A program made the position numbers and the translations under genes. A DNA stretch of 64,000 nt from Rufibacter immobilis (lineage in GTDB: Bacteria; Bacteroidota; Bacteroidia; Cytophagales; Hymenobacteraceae), in NCBI RefSeq assembly GCF_003721565.1, contig NZ_RJJE01000002.1, positions 1 to 64,000 of the forward strand, read 5' to 3'. Below are positions 51,839-60,972 of this stretch, piece by piece (position 1 is the first letter of the stretch; the number at the start of each line of letters is the position of its first letter). The notes beneath the pieces were generated by a model. It was given only the letters and a program-made list of their open reading frames with translations. It was not told where the DNA came from and made no database searches.

Positions 51839-52612
51839 TTAAGGAATGAATCTTTCTGCATTATGATACTCCAGAAAGGCTCTATCAGGCAGAAATCTAG
51901 ATGGCAGTATTATTCCCTTGTTGTCATACCTCAAGAAATGATCTTCATTGACACTGGTTTGTTTGTTTCCTTTCAGCGAGGATGAAATTTTGATAGTATA
52001 ATCAGGAGTGATAGTCAAAAGACCAGCCTCAAAAGCCTTGTCATGCAAAGCATTTATGGCGATTCCATTTCTCGGGTTCAATCGGTTTTTTTCATCTGTT
52101 CCCCAAGGGCTAATATGTCCCGCAATCAAAAGAGCAGGATGCTGCAAACCTGTGATACAACAAGTAGAGTTATAGGCGGCTAGAACAGTTCGCCTGAAAA
52201 AAGACTGATTCACCCGTACTTTAACCACTTGCTCTCTTGCCTTGCCTTCTTTAGGCAACTCAGATTCATCAATCTGATTGATTCTCTCAACTGTTGTATG
52301 CTCAAAACTTGCTCTTAGTTTCTCGCTCTCAAACGGCAGTTCCTCCCAATTCTTGTTGAATTCGCTCCACACTTCCCTGTCCAGCTTACTTGTATTTGAA
52401 GCTCCTTTGACACCCCGCGCCTGCAAACTTGGATCTAAACTCGCAAAGTTGACAAGCTTATACGCAACAGAGTTAGCAGATCTTCCTATCAACCCAGCTA
52501 GCCGAATCACTTCAGGATTATTTCTGTGAAGTCTTCCAAATGGTAGCTTACAGTAGAGATTGATAGCTAGAATAAGTTCATCCTTTGTCCAGAGGCTTTG
52601 GCCTTGTCTCAT
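51839..52612 (-). CDS. HNH endonuclease with N-terminal Myb/SANT-like domain
   Basis: A 257-aa protein. The N terminus LWTKDELILAINLYCKLPFG...GRSANSVAYKLVNFASLDP is a known HTH-like lead of HNH restriction proteins. The C-terminal HNH (about 140-235) has TCCITGLQ, IAGHISPWGTD and NGIAINALHDKAFEAGLLTI. The nuclease domain parallels that of the convergent neighbour, 15 nt away. Probable defence or repair nuclease. Confidence 0.87.
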   Translation of the reverse strand: MRQGQSLWTKDELILAINLYCKLPFGRLHRNNPEVIRLAGLIGRSANSVAYKLVNFASLDPSLQARGVKGASNTSKLDREVWSEFNKNWEELPFESEKLRASFEHTTVERINQIDESELPKEGKAREQVVKVRVNQSFFRRTVLAAYNSTCCITGLQHPALLIAGHISPWGTDEKNRLNPRNGIAINALHDKAFEAGLLTITPDYTIKISSSLKGNKQTSVNEDHFLRYDNKGIILPSRFLPDRAFLEYHNAERFIP

Positions 52613-52682
52613 TTATAATTTAGAATTGTTTATGGAAGAAGTATAAGCGCTACAACTGGAGTCATGGGCACTTCTGTTTTAA

Positions 52683-52712
52683 GTCTTTTTTCCAAAAAAT
52701 AGCCTCTAAACG
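52683..52712. repeat. interspersed GTTTAGGGGC hairpin, degenerate copy
   Basis: gtcttttttccaaaaaatagcctctaaacg; the left arm is lost. First copy after the island; lies 3 nt after the stop of the DACNV-like gene. Confidence 0.55.
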
Positions 52713-52714
52713 TA

Positions 52715-53857
52715 CTACAACAACAACGCATCTACCCTATGCGCGTGCACCATTTCCTCACAGGGCGACCAGGTGAAGATGGTGAAGCGGCCGTCTTGGG
52801 AGGCAACCAAGGCCAGAGCATCGCGCTGGTCGTGCACGAATTGGGCAGCCGAGAGGTGACGGGTGCCGCCGGTCTGGCCGGGCGGGACCACCATGGCCTC
52901 GCCGCCAATCACGGGCTCAGTGAACACCATCTGCTCTACCTGCGCACTTTCCCAGGCGCGCACAATCTTCGCCCCGAAGGCCAGCAGTTCATATTGGTCG
53001 GTGATGACGGTAGCCCCGTCTACGGCGGTGAGGCCGGCAATACTGTCTATGGCCTGCCGCAAGGCGGTTTGCCACGAACTCCGGGTACGCTCGGCTATGT
53101 CTTGCCGCATGAGCTCGGCTAACTCAGAGAAGGCCGGGGCTACCGCGTACTGGATGGGGTGCATGATGGAGTTTCGCCAGTCCTCCTTGCCCGAGGGCAC
53201 CACCAACAGAGAGCCGCCCCGGCCGTGCGCCCGCATGGAAACGGCCAGCTGCACCAGCACATTGACAGAATCATTCCAGGAAGAGGCCGCGGCAAAGCCC
53301 AGCAGGGAGGTGAGCACATCGGGGCAATCGGGGAGGTTGGCGCTGGTTTCGTCCACTACTTTTATCTGGTCGCCTTTGAGTACCGCCACGTTGTTGAACT
53401 TGCCAAAGCCTCCCTTGCGCCGGTGTTTAATGACCAGCAACCCGGGCTCTGACACATCCAGCACAAAACAGAACGTAGAGATCTCATGCATGGTGCCCCA
53501 GATATACAGCTCCTCGCCTTCGTACCAAACTCCCAGATGAATGCCGGAGCGCTCCACCCCTGGGGCAATTTTAGTGAGCATGTGGGAAGTAAGGGGCAAG
53601 CGCTGTTCAAAAACCAACGGACGGATGGCCTGTTCGGGAGGCAGGAAAGCAAGTGAGATTTTAGGCGAGTGCCCTTCCTCGCGCCGCAGACTGGCCCAAA
53701 AGGCCGTGTCAATCATGGCGGCGATTACTTTGGCGTGCGGTTCGGGGGCCGAGGCCTGCTCTCCCCGCTCGCGGGCTTCTCTCAGGTATTGGACAAAATG
53801 TTTCTCTACCGTGCCGGCCACCGCTTTGGCGGCCTGGTATGTGATTTCCCTATTCAT
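52715..53857 (-). CDS. DACNV/DisA_N-like nucleotide-cyclase-related sensor protein
   Basis: A 380-aa protein. A C-terminal diadenylate-cyclase-like domain shows DGATVI (280-285), FGAKI and GGTRHLSAAQF (330-340), corresponding to the DGA and RHR motifs of DisA; the final Arg of RHR is Leu here. A leading domain (about 60-180) matches no family I can name, but the whole resembles the DACNV group of putative nucleotide sensors. The variant motif means synthesis of c-di-AMP is uncertain; sensing of a nucleotide is possible. ATG 53857 is chosen over an upstream open frame. Confidence 0.72.
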   Translation of the reverse strand: MNREITYQAAKAVAGTVEKHFVQYLREARERGEQASAPEPHAKVIAAMIDTAFWASLRREEGHSPKISLAFLPPEQAIRPLVFEQRLPLTSHMLTKIAPGVERSGIHLGVWYEGEELYIWGTMHEISTFCFVLDVSEPGLLVIKHRRKGGFGKFNNVAVLKGDQIKVVDETSANLPDCPDVLTSLLGFAAASSWNDSVNVLVQLAVSMRAHGRGGSLLVVPSGKEDWRNSIMHPIQYAVAPAFSELAELMRQDIAERTRSSWQTALRQAIDSIAGLTAVDGATVITDQYELLAFGAKIVRAWESAQVEQMVFTEPVIGGEAMVVPPGQTGGTRHLSAAQFVHDQRDALALVASQDGRFTIFTWSPCEEMVHAHRVDALLL

Positions 53858-54002
53858 GGCGCATGGTGCTGGAAAGAGCCGGGGCAAGCGTTGCCCTCTC
53901 TTCATTGAGTTTCCAACTTACGGAAAAAGGGAATAATTGGCGTATCTGCCCGGGAACATTTCTGCGGGAAAGGACTAAATTATTGCAGACCCCAGCCTAC
54001 GC

Positions 54003-54038
54003 CGTTTAGGGGCCGTTTTTCTGGAATTAAGCCTAAAC
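54003..54038. repeat. interspersed GTTTAGGGGC hairpin, half-decayed copy
   Basis: The left arm cgtttaggggccg is intact; the right arm is reduced to taagcctaaac. Confidence 0.65.
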
Positions 54039-54100
54039 CAGCCCAGACCTCATGCAAGGGAGGAAGGCCGGGGAAACTGAACGACAGGTGGACAGCACTC

Positions 54101-54406
54101 TTAGTGGGTGAGTTCCTGCACCAGTTTCTCCATGGCGGTGGTTTTGAGGTAAGGCTCCAGTTGCTCCTGCGAGGTAAACGTCCTCACCATGCCAATGCTG
54201 CCGCAGTGCTCCAGCAACCATACCTCGGCGTAGAAACTGCCCATAAAGTAAAGACTAATGTGGCACCAACCCTTGAGGCGGGCGTGCAGGTACCGCCCAG
54301 TATCTTGCACACATTTTATCTGTTCCGTTAAAGGAAGCTGGCTGAATTCCTTCACTCTCATTTCCATCTCTACGTTGGCCGTTATTGTTCTTTCATACGC
54401 TCCCAA
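54101..54406 (-). CDS. conserved hypothetical 101-aa protein
   Basis: A 101-aa soluble protein with a Leu-rich helix at the end (TTAMEKLVQELTH) and aromatic strands (GWCHISLYFMGSFYAEVWL). Starts at residues 14 or 16 are also possible. Similar short proteins occur in Hymenobacteraceae; no function known. Confidence 0.6.
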   Translation of the reverse strand: MGAYERTITANVEMEMRVKEFSQLPLTEQIKCVQDTGRYLHARLKGWCHISLYFMGSFYAEVWLLEHCGSIGMVRTFTSQEQLEPYLKTTAMEKLVQELTH

Positions 54407-54552
54407 AGGCCGCTTTAGTGCTTTAAGGTAGTAATATTTTCACTTCCTGCCGCTACCAAACGCTGGAATTCCTGCCAGGAGACTACTTTTTAAACGATGA
54501 CCTTGGCAAGGAGTTGTGCATGCAAGGCATAATACCTTAGGCTTCTGCCTAA

Positions 54553-54600
54553 GATCCTGTTTAGGCGCCGTTTTCAGAAAAAGAGCCCCTAAACAGGATC
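54553..54600. repeat. interspersed GTTTAGGGGC hairpin with extended arms
   Basis: Core gtttaggcgccg/agcccctaaac with a private 7-bp extension (gatcct with aggatc). It lies 45 nt after the stop of the gene at 54645. Confidence 0.88.
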
Positions 54601-54644
54601 TACTTTTTCACTAGCGCAACGTGCCCAATTGCGCAACGAACTCC

Positions 54645-55247
54645 TTAGAGATGCATTTTGGCTCCTATAGCCAGATGAAAGATCTTGCCGGGACTCAGGT
54701 ACTTGGGGTTCTGGACGTAAGAGACCAGGTATTTCGCCATGGTGCCCGCCTCATAATACACCTTGAAGCGGTTCAGCTTCTCAATTCTGGTGAAATTGAC
54801 CTGCCCGCCGGCAAACAGGTAGAGATGGAAGGCTGTGGAGAACCTGTAATAGCTGTTGGGGTACCGGCTCAGGTATTTCTCGCTCGCGAAGTATTCTTTC
54901 CCGAAGATATACCCCAACTGCATGCCGGTGGTGAAGGCGTGCCAGTCCACCGGCCCCACCTTCACGGGCTTGAAGGGCAGCAGCGTAGACTTGAGCGCGA
55001 GGGTGAAGATGTGGTCACCGCCCACAGATTTGGGCAGGTAGCCCAGCGAGAGATCGGTCTCCAGCCGCTGGCTGAACGACTGTTTGCCTATGCCCACAGA
55101 AACCAAGCCCACATCGCCGGCGAACTGCGTCTTCAGGTAATATGGCGACCAATCTCTGTCCTGCTCCGGTTGCAACTCCTGGGCATGGCCTCCGGCCGAA
55201 AACAGAAATAAGCCCAATACCAGCAGAATACGTGTACAGGTTCTCAT
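54645..55247 (-). CDS. exported barrel-like protein, partner of the phosphoesterase
   Basis: A 200-aa protein with a signal peptide (MRTCTRILLVLGLFLFSAGG) and alternating strand pattern ending IFHLAIGAKMHL, typical of a small outer-membrane barrel. It begins one base after the metallophosphoesterase stop and so belongs to its operon. Role unknown. Confidence 0.7.
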   Translation of the reverse strand: MRTCTRILLVLGLFLFSAGGHAQELQPEQDRDWSPYYLKTQFAGDVGLVSVGIGKQSFSQRLETDLSLGYLPKSVGGDHIFTLALKSTLLPFKPVKVGPVDWHAFTTGMQLGYIFGKEYFASEKYLSRYPNSYYRFSTAFHLYLFAGGQVNFTRIEKLNRFKVYYEAGTMAKYLVSYVQNPKYLSPGKIFHLAIGAKMHL

Positions 55248-55248
55248 C

Positions 55249-56058
55249 TTAGTAGGCTATTTGTTCAACGGAATATCCTTGGTCCCAGACTTTGAGGTAG
55301 GTGAACCCGCGTTTTTTCACGGTGGTGGTCACGTGGTAGAGAATATCATCTCCGTACTTCACCTCTGAACCCCAGTTGTGCCGGTGCCCGTGCAGGCTCA
55401 ACGACACTTTGTTGCTGCTCACCAGCGTATTATGGAACGGCAGCTCCAGCTGCTGGTCAAAATCTGAGTCAAAAGGCGGCACGTGGGAGACTACAATGGC
55501 TTGGGTCCAGGACTGCGGTTCTGTGGGGTTCAGCTCCTGCGCCAGCCATTCTAAATCCGGAACTTTGCCGTTGAACCCGTATTCCCGGCCGTTGGTGTCT
55601 ATGAAGATGAATTTGGCGGACCCGTAGGTGAAGGAATAGTTCATGGGGCCGTACATCTGAGCGTACACCTTCCGGGAATTGCCCAGCATATCATGGTTCC
55701 CAATCACCGTGAGGTAAGGCCACTTGAGGTCTTCCATGATGTCATGCACCCACCCAAACTCCTTAGACATACCAAAGTCTGAGATGTCGCCCAGGTGAAT
55801 GACAAAGTCTATGTAAGGGAAGGTATTGGCTTTGTCCACGAAGGCTTCGGTTTCGTCATAGAAGCGCTGGGTGTCTCCCATGACCAGAATGCGAAGGGTG
55901 TCTTGGGGCGTCTGCTTCTGAAGCCGTTGCAGGTAACGGGCCGTCAAGTTCTTCTCGCTGTCCTCTAACCGAATCTGGTTGGGGTGGTATTCAAATAGAT
56001 CTTCGCACGAGACTAAGGAAAGCACGAGCAAAGAAAGCAGGATGGGTAAGCGTTTCAT
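55249..56058 (-). CDS. metallophosphoesterase lipoprotein
   Basis: A 269-aa calcineurin-like phosphoesterase. Lipobox LVSC near residue 18. Metal motifs are GDTQ (a GDxH variant), LGDISD, GNHD, VSHVPP and LHGHRHNWG. Probably attached to the outer or inner membrane facing the periplasm, hydrolysing an unknown phosphoester. The first motif lacks the usual His. Operon with the barrel gene one base downstream. Confidence 0.9.
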   Translation of the reverse strand: MKRLPILLSLLVLSLVSCEDLFEYHPNQIRLEDSEKNLTARYLQRLQKQTPQDTLRILVMGDTQRFYDETEAFVDKANTFPYIDFVIHLGDISDFGMSKEFGWVHDIMEDLKWPYLTVIGNHDMLGNSRKVYAQMYGPMNYSFTYGSAKFIFIDTNGREYGFNGKVPDLEWLAQELNPTEPQSWTQAIVVSHVPPFDSDFDQQLELPFHNTLVSSNKVSLSLHGHRHNWGSEVKYGDDILYHVTTTVKKRGFTYLKVWDQGYSVEQIAY

Positions 56059-56375
56059 GGTGTACTACAGGCAAATCAAGCGGTCTGGAGAAGCCAAAAG
56101 CCACCAGACCCGCGCCGCCGGAAGAGAGCAAACTCCTTCTCCCCAGATGCGCCGGCTCAGAGAACAGCAGTTTGCCCTTTTCTGAAACCGGGACAAAGGT
56201 AAAGCAACCTTTAAATTTTACTACAGTCTGAGGTCACTTTTAGAGAAAGGAACCTGGTACCCTGCAAGTTACCGGATAGGGTTAGGAAAACTCTTTCCTA
56301 TTTTGCGGTAGAGCGCGTTTAGGCGCCGTTTTCAGAAAAAGAGCCCCTAAACGCATACCGGCACGGCAGCACCTA
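56059..56375. other. intergenic region with hairpin
   Basis: 317 bp containing the phosphoesterase promoter region and the hairpin at 56315. No gene. Confidence 0.5.
56315..56354. repeat. interspersed GTTTAGGGGC hairpin
   Basis: gcgtttaggcgccg - ttttcagaaaa - agagcccctaaacgc; 21 nt after the stop of the J-domain gene. Confidence 0.88.
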
Positions 56376-57464
56376 TCACCGGCAGATGTCCTGCACTTCC
56401 TCCCGGGCCAGGACAAAACCCAGGTCGGCGGCTTTGGTGAGCAGGGCACAGCCGTATTCATGCTCGCCCTGCAACTGCTTTATTTTGGCCTGCAGATAAT
56501 AGCCTTTGGGGTTGCGGTCGTCTTGCCGAAGGGCCTGTTCTGTGTCTTGCCACGCCTTCTCCAGGTTCTTCATGCGCAGGTACGCAAACGCGCGGTACAG
56601 CAATGCTTCTGCCGTGGCAGTGGCGGCTACACTCTTGGAGTGGCGCAGGTAGTGGCTGATGTCTGCCTGGGCGGCTTCAAAATCGTCTTCAGATTGCAGG
56701 TGCACAATGCCCCGGTCCAGGTAAGCCTCAGCCTGTTTGTTGTCCAGGAAAATGGCTCGGTTCAGGTCTTCCAGCGCCTGCGGGTACTGCCTGGTTCTGA
56801 GATAGCCTTTGCCGCGGGCGGCGTACCAGGCGGCGGGCGGCTCCTCGTTTCCCTGCAGGGCCTGGGTATAATCGTCAATGGCTCCGCCGAAGTCCTGGAG
56901 ATGGCGCAGCCGCAGGGTGGCCCGGCCTACCCGCGCTTCTTCCAGCCCGGGGCGGTGCTCCAGTGCGGTAGAATAGGCTTCATGGGCCTGGTGCCAGTTC
57001 TGCTCCCGTTCCGCTTCGCGGGCCCGGTCCATGGCCCGCCCAGAGGCAATCTGCCGCCAGCCAAGGGCCACGGCCACTACCAGCAGAACCGCCAGCAATA
57101 CGACCGTAACCGTGATCTGGATATCGCGGCGCGAGAAATGGGTATGCTTCACGGGCCGCTGCCGGTAATACCGCTCCTTAAACCCGGCAGGCGGACGGGT
57201 ATGGTGGTAGCGCGGATTAGTGTAGGCTTCGGCTTGCCGCTGACGCTGCTGGTATTCCTGCTGCAGGTCAAAGGAAGCCCGCCGGCGGGGGTCTGAGAGC
57301 ACCTGGTAGGCTTCGTTCACCTGCTTGAAGCGCTCCTCGGCCTGGAGATTGTTGGGGTTTTTGTCTGGATGGAACTTGAGCGCCAGCCGCTTGTAGGCCG
57401 CCTTTATCTCAGCGGCCGAGGCGGTGGAGGAAACCCCCAGAATATGGTAGTAGTTCTTGCTCAA
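56376..57464 (-). CDS. J-domain protein with membrane segment and TPR repeats
   Basis: A 362-aa protein. The J domain at 1-70 has HPD at 32-34 (LKFHPDKNP), followed by a basic linker, a membrane helix (about 116-138) and TPR repeats (about 150-350, such as [30 protein letters not shown]). J domains stimulate DnaK ATPase; TPRs bind client proteins. Probably a membrane-tethered co-chaperone. Monocistronic. Confidence 0.9.
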   Translation of the reverse strand: MSKNYYHILGVSSTASAAEIKAAYKRLALKFHPDKNPNNLQAEERFKQVNEAYQVLSDPRRRASFDLQQEYQQRQRQAEAYTNPRYHHTRPPAGFKERYYRQRPVKHTHFSRRDIQITVTVVLLAVLLVVAVALGWRQIASGRAMDRAREAEREQNWHQAHEAYSTALEHRPGLEEARVGRATLRLRHLQDFGGAIDDYTQALQGNEEPPAAWYAARGKGYLRTRQYPQALEDLNRAIFLDNKQAEAYLDRGIVHLQSEDDFEAAQADISHYLRHSKSVAATATAEALLYRAFAYLRMKNLEKAWQDTEQALRQDDRNPKGYYLQAKIKQLQGEHEYGCALLTKAADLGFVLAREEVQDICR

Positions 57465-57532
57465 GAGATACGGTCACAGACACACACGTTGCAAAAATAC
57501 GAGATAGCCCGCTGCTTGGGCATACCTGCGGC

Positions 57533-57571
57533 GCGTTTTTAGCTTAATTTCTGAAAATGAGCCCCTAAACG
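57533..57571. repeat. interspersed GTTTAGGGGC hairpin, degenerate copy
   Basis: gcgcgtttttagcttaa - tttctgaaa - atgagcccctaaacg; left arm partly decayed. Confidence 0.6.
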
Positions 57572-57703
57572 GCACGCTTCCCCACCTCATCTGGTAATCC
57601 GGGAGCGGGCCATTTGCGTATGGAATTTTGAAGACGTTTATTTTTGGAATATTTTCCGCCAATGTTCCGTATATCCACTACGCACACCATCAAAAAAACA
57701 CAC

Positions 57704-58075
57704 ATGGCTACCGAAGACAAAAGCAAAACGGACAGTATCATCGCCAACCTGATGGGGTACATAGATACCCGCATAGAACTGGTTAAACTAGACCTGCAGA
57801 CTAAACTGAAAGGGGTGTTCGTGAGCACCATCCACGGGGTGCTGCTGGGACTGGTGGCGTTAATGGTGTTGCTTTTCCTCAACCTATTCATCGCGCTGCT
57901 GTTGAACGATGTATTGGACAGCCGGTACTGGGGCTTCGGGATTGTCACGCTTTTTTACCTTATCTTGCTCGTTGTTCTGGTGGTGGGCCTTGATAAGAAG
58001 GTATTCCAGGGCATGGCAGACAAGGCATTCCGGAACACTATTTACAAGGCTGACGAATCTAACCAAACCAACTAA
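57704..58075 (+). CDS. holin-superfamily-like membrane protein (Phage_holin_3_6 type)
   Basis: A 123-aa protein with an amphipathic start (SIIANLMGYIDTRIELVKLD) and two membrane helices (about 40-66 and 76-100). This matches the phage_holin_3_6/DUF1469 family, whose chromosomal members are not lysis proteins. ATG 57704 gives the normal length. It is followed 14 nt later by a YtxH-like gene, a common pairing in Bacteroidota. Confidence 0.85.
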   Translation: MATEDKSKTDSIIANLMGYIDTRIELVKLDLQTKLKGVFVSTIHGVLLGLVALMVLLFLNLFIALLLNDVLDSRYWGFGIVTLFYLILLVVLVVGLDKKVFQGMADKAFRNTIYKADESNQTN

Positions 58076-58089
58076 TTATACCTGTTGCC

Positions 58090-58728
58090 ATGAGCGAACT
58101 AAACAATCCGCTTTTTGATGACCCGCGCGAGTTTCTGGAACGTCAAAAAGAAGAATATAAAAACGCCCTCCTCAGTGACGTGACCGACCTGAAGGACCAA
58201 TCGCAGAAGATGGGCAAAAACCTATTGATTGCCGGCGGCGTGCTGGCGGGTATTTACTTTGTGAGCAGAGCGCTTAACGGCGGCGGCAAAGACAAGCCCA
58301 AGAAGAAGAAAAGCAACCGCCTGGAGAACCCCGCCCGGTTCAAAGGCGCCGAAGACCGCGCCTGGATTTCGTCTATTCCGGAGGTAGAGGATGACGAGCC
58401 CCTGTACAGCGCCATTGAGCGTACCTACCCCGCGGTATACCACCCATCTACCGGCACGGTAGCTTCTGGGCACGGCCGCTCTGCCTCCAAGGAGGAAACT
58501 TCTTTGGTGAAAGCGTTCTTCAAATCAGATTTATTTAAGATCTTGGAACAGCAGCTGGCGGCTATCCTGATGGTGTACCTCACCAAGATGGTGGAAAAAC
58601 ACCTGCAAGCCCCGGAGGCCCCGCAGCAGCCTGTTCTGGTGGAAGAAACCACCGTTGCATACGAGTTACAGCCAGACCCCATCACGGATGCCCAACCACC
58701 GCAGTCATCAGCTTTACCTAACGCCTAA
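58090..58728 (+). CDS. hypothetical protein with one membrane segment (YtxH-like neighbour)
   Basis: A 212-aa protein with a short helix LLIAGGVLAGIYFVSRAL (about 45-63), a Lys-rich stretch and a disordered acidic middle, then a weakly hydrophobic helix (about 150-172). No catalytic motif. Usually found next to the holin-like protein; role unknown. Overlaps the next gene by 41 nt. Confidence 0.7.
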   Translation: MSELNNPLFDDPREFLERQKEEYKNALLSDVTDLKDQSQKMGKNLLIAGGVLAGIYFVSRALNGGGKDKPKKKKSNRLENPARFKGAEDRAWISSIPEVEDDEPLYSAIERTYPAVYHPSTGTVASGHGRSASKEETSLVKAFFKSDLFKILEQQLAAILMVYLTKMVEKHLQAPEAPQQPVLVEETTVAYELQPDPITDAQPPQSSALPNA

Positions 58729-59470
58729 CACCCCAGACGTAACCGCCAACCGCCCCAAACGGCTGGCGGTACTTCTGGACCCCGACCACCTCACCGTAGC
58801 CCGCTGCCAGGAAATTCTGGCCTTGAGCCACCGGCACGAGGTGGATTTCTTTTTCATGGGCGGCAGCCTGATCTCTAACCCAGAGCAGGCCTCGTTTGTG
58901 GGCTACATCAAGCAGCACAGCAATATTCCGGTTATTCTGTTCCCCAGCAGCGGCTTGTACATAGATGCGCAGGCAGACGGCATGCTCCTGCTTTCGCTTA
59001 TCTCTGGCCGTAATCCAGATTTTCTCATAGGCCAGCACGTGGCGGCCGCTCCCCTGCTCAAGAAAAGTGGCCTGGCCCTGTACCCCACCGGGTACATGCT
59101 CATAGACTCGGGGCGCCAGACCACGGCCTCCTACATGAGCGGCACCACGCCTATTCCGCATGATAAACCCTCTATTGCCGCCTGCACCGCGCTGGCCGGG
59201 CAAATGCTGGGTCTGCAGTACATGTACCTGGACGGTGGCAGCGGGGCTATGTACCCGGTAAGCGCTTCTATGATTCAGGCGGTGCGCGAAGCGGTTTCCG
59301 TGCCTATTATTGTGGGCGGCGGCGTGAACACCGTGGAGAAAGCCGAAGCCGCCTGGAAAGCCGGCGCCGACATTCTGGTAGTGGGCAACCACATTGAGAA
59401 GAGCCCGCAGTTTATCTCTGAGGTAAGCGAAGTGAAACAGCGGTTCAACGTGGTACTGCCGCAGGCATAG
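58688..59470 (+). CDS. heptaprenylglyceryl/geranylgeranylglyceryl phosphate synthase
   Basis: A 260-aa TIM-barrel prenyltransferase of the PcrB/GGGPS family. LAVLLDPDHL, FFFMGGSLIS, PVILFPSS, YMYLDGGSGA, IIVGGGVN and GADILVVGNHIE mark sn-glycerol-1-phosphate and prenyl diphosphate binding. Bacteroidota encode group II enzymes, whose physiological product is uncertain. ATG 58688 is preferred, giving a 41-nt overlap with the upstream gene. Confidence 0.92.
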   Translation: MPNHRSHQLYLTPNTPDVTANRPKRLAVLLDPDHLTVARCQEILALSHRHEVDFFFMGGSLISNPEQASFVGYIKQHSNIPVILFPSSGLYIDAQADGMLLLSLISGRNPDFLIGQHVAAAPLLKKSGLALYPTGYMLIDSGRQTTASYMSGTTPIPHDKPSIAACTALAGQMLGLQYMYLDGGSGAMYPVSASMIQAVREAVSVPIIVGGGVNTVEKAEAAWKAGADILVVGNHIEKSPQFISEVSEVKQRFNVVLPQA

Positions 59471-59880
59471 CCCTGGCCAAGATTGCTCCTGAGTTTTCTT
59501 TTGGCTATCTTTGAATAATTGACCTAACGCCGTGCTGCCTTATCGGAACATATCAACTACCCTGGAAAAGCCTTTCACTGGCCTGGTAGCAGCATCGCAT
59601 CATGCTTCTCTGCGTGATGTCCTGAACGGCTATTGCCTCTTCTTTTTTACGTCACCCAAAGACTTTAATAACTAAGCCGGGATAAAGTATTCCCCGGCAC
59701 CCTTCGTCGTCGCCATCAGGAGATGAAGCTGGAAACTGTCCTTAGGGGCATTTCCTTCCTCATCTCCTGATGGCGCTTTCCTTTTCTGGCTTTTCCTGGG
59801 TTTTGGCAACAGAGGCATACCGCTGAGGTACGCCCAGAACCCAACGCTTTCATCAGAAAATAACCTTAACCTAAACTATT
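59471..59880. other. gene-free leader region of the GreA-like gene
   Basis: 410 bp with no gene of quality. Holds a 16-bp perfect stem (59711-59726 with 59760-59775). Confidence 0.55.
59711..59775 (+). promoter_or_regulatory. large hairpin upstream of the GreA-like gene
   Basis: cgccatcaggagatga pairs perfectly with tcatctcctgatggcg; an inner ggaaa/tttcc match continues the stem. A pyrimidine-rich tract follows, so it may be a terminator for an upstream transcript or a leader structure. Confidence 0.6.
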
Positions 59881-60285
59881 ATGGAAACTGTTTTTCTAAC
59901 CGAAAAAGACTATGAACGCCTGCACCTGCTGGTACAAGCCCAGCGTTCATCCGGAGCCCCTGCCCAAGTGGAAGGCCTCTGCAAAGAACTCCGTACTGCC
60001 CAAATCATTCCCTCAGAGGAAGTGCCGGTAGATGTGGTCACCATGAATTCGCTGGTGAGGCTGCGGGAGAAAAAAAGTGGCACGGTAATGGAACTCACCA
60101 TCACCTATCCTAAAGACGCCAACGTAGCGGAGCGCAAAATATCTGTGCTGGCGCCGGTAGGTACGGCCATCTTAGGTAGAAAAGTAGGGCAGGAAGTGGC
60201 TTGCGCTGCTCCTAGGGGTATGTTAAGCTATGAGATTGAAGAAGTGATTTACCAACCAGAGGCCGCCGGTGACTTTTATCTGTAA
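59881..60285 (+). CDS. GreA/GreB-type or Rnk-like transcription factor
   Basis: A 134-aa protein. An N-terminal short helical part (1-45) and a C-terminal GreA/B FKBP-like domain (VTMNSLVRLRE...ISVLAPVGTAILGRKVGQEV, about 52-130). Gre factors rescue arrested RNA polymerase; Rnk relatives bind polymerase without cleavage because the coiled coil is short, as here. Rnk-like is more likely. Monocistronic, ends in a hairpin. Confidence 0.88.
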   Translation: METVFLTEKDYERLHLLVQAQRSSGAPAQVEGLCKELRTAQIIPSEEVPVDVVTMNSLVRLREKKSGTVMELTITYPKDANVAERKISVLAPVGTAILGRKVGQEVACAAPRGMLSYEIEEVIYQPEAAGDFYL

Positions 60286-60333
60286 CGGCCTCCGGCGCCG
60301 CAGACTTCTGCTACTGCGCCTATTTGCTTCTCT

Positions 60334-60378
60334 TTCCGTTTAGGGGCTGTTTTTAGAAAAAGAGCCCCTAAACGGGAA
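60334..60378. repeat. interspersed GTTTAGGGGC hairpin
   Basis: ttccgtttaggggctg - tttttagaaaa - agagcccctaaacgggaa; outer pairs continue with one wobble. It lies 48 nt after the GreA-like stop. Confidence 0.9.
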
Positions 60379-60482
60379 AAAGGAGCTCCTCCCTTAGGAA
60401 GCCTAAGGGAATTACTGGAGGCCAGCTGCTCCACAAGCGCTAGCCTTTGGTTGAACTGTGACGAATCTTTAATTTTTGTGCT

Positions 60483-60926
60483 ATGAGATCAGAACTTGTG
60501 AACGCTTTTGGCCATGTGTATCTCCAAATTTTGGCAGATCCTGATAACCATTGGATTCAGGCCACCTGGCAAGGTTATTCTACCCCAGAGGCTGTTAGAA
60601 CCGGTATGGAAGCCTATACTGAGGCCCTGGAGGAAGCCAATTGCCATGCCATGCTCATAGACACCCGCGACATGGTAGGCTCCTGGAGCCATTCCCTGGA
60701 GTGGACGCTGGAGGAGTGGGCTCCCAAGGCTGCCCAGGCGGGGCTTCAGTTCTACGCACTGGTGGTAAAGCCTGAGACGTTTGCGGAAGCCACCGCCGAT
60801 GCCTTCTATGCCAGCGTCACTTCTTTTGAGGCCGAAGTCTTCGCAGATCTGGCCACCGCCCGGGCCTGGCTGCGCCAACGCCGGCTCCACCAGAAACAAA
60901 GAGACAGTTACCAATTCAGCATATAA
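60483..60926 (+). CDS. STAS/SpoIIAA-like hypothetical protein
   Basis: A 147-aa soluble protein. The pattern HWIQATWQGYSTPEAVRTGM...CHAMLIDTRDMVGSWSHSLEWTLEEW...FYALVVKPE resembles STAS/SpoIIAA-like proteins common in Hymenobacteraceae. No known partner is adjacent. Ends in a hairpin and terminator. Confidence 0.65.
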   Translation: MRSELVNAFGHVYLQILADPDNHWIQATWQGYSTPEAVRTGMEAYTEALEEANCHAMLIDTRDMVGSWSHSLEWTLEEWAPKAAQAGLQFYALVVKPETFAEATADAFYASVTSFEAEVFADLATARAWLRQRRLHQKQRDSYQFSI

Positions 60927-60972
60927 ACATCCTCCACCTTGGCCTGAACGGCTTGCTCATAAAACCCATAAG

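Noticed and set aside
57704-58075. prophage lysis holin
   Set aside because: No phage genes nearby; chromosomal members of this family are ordinary membrane proteins paired with YtxH-like genes.
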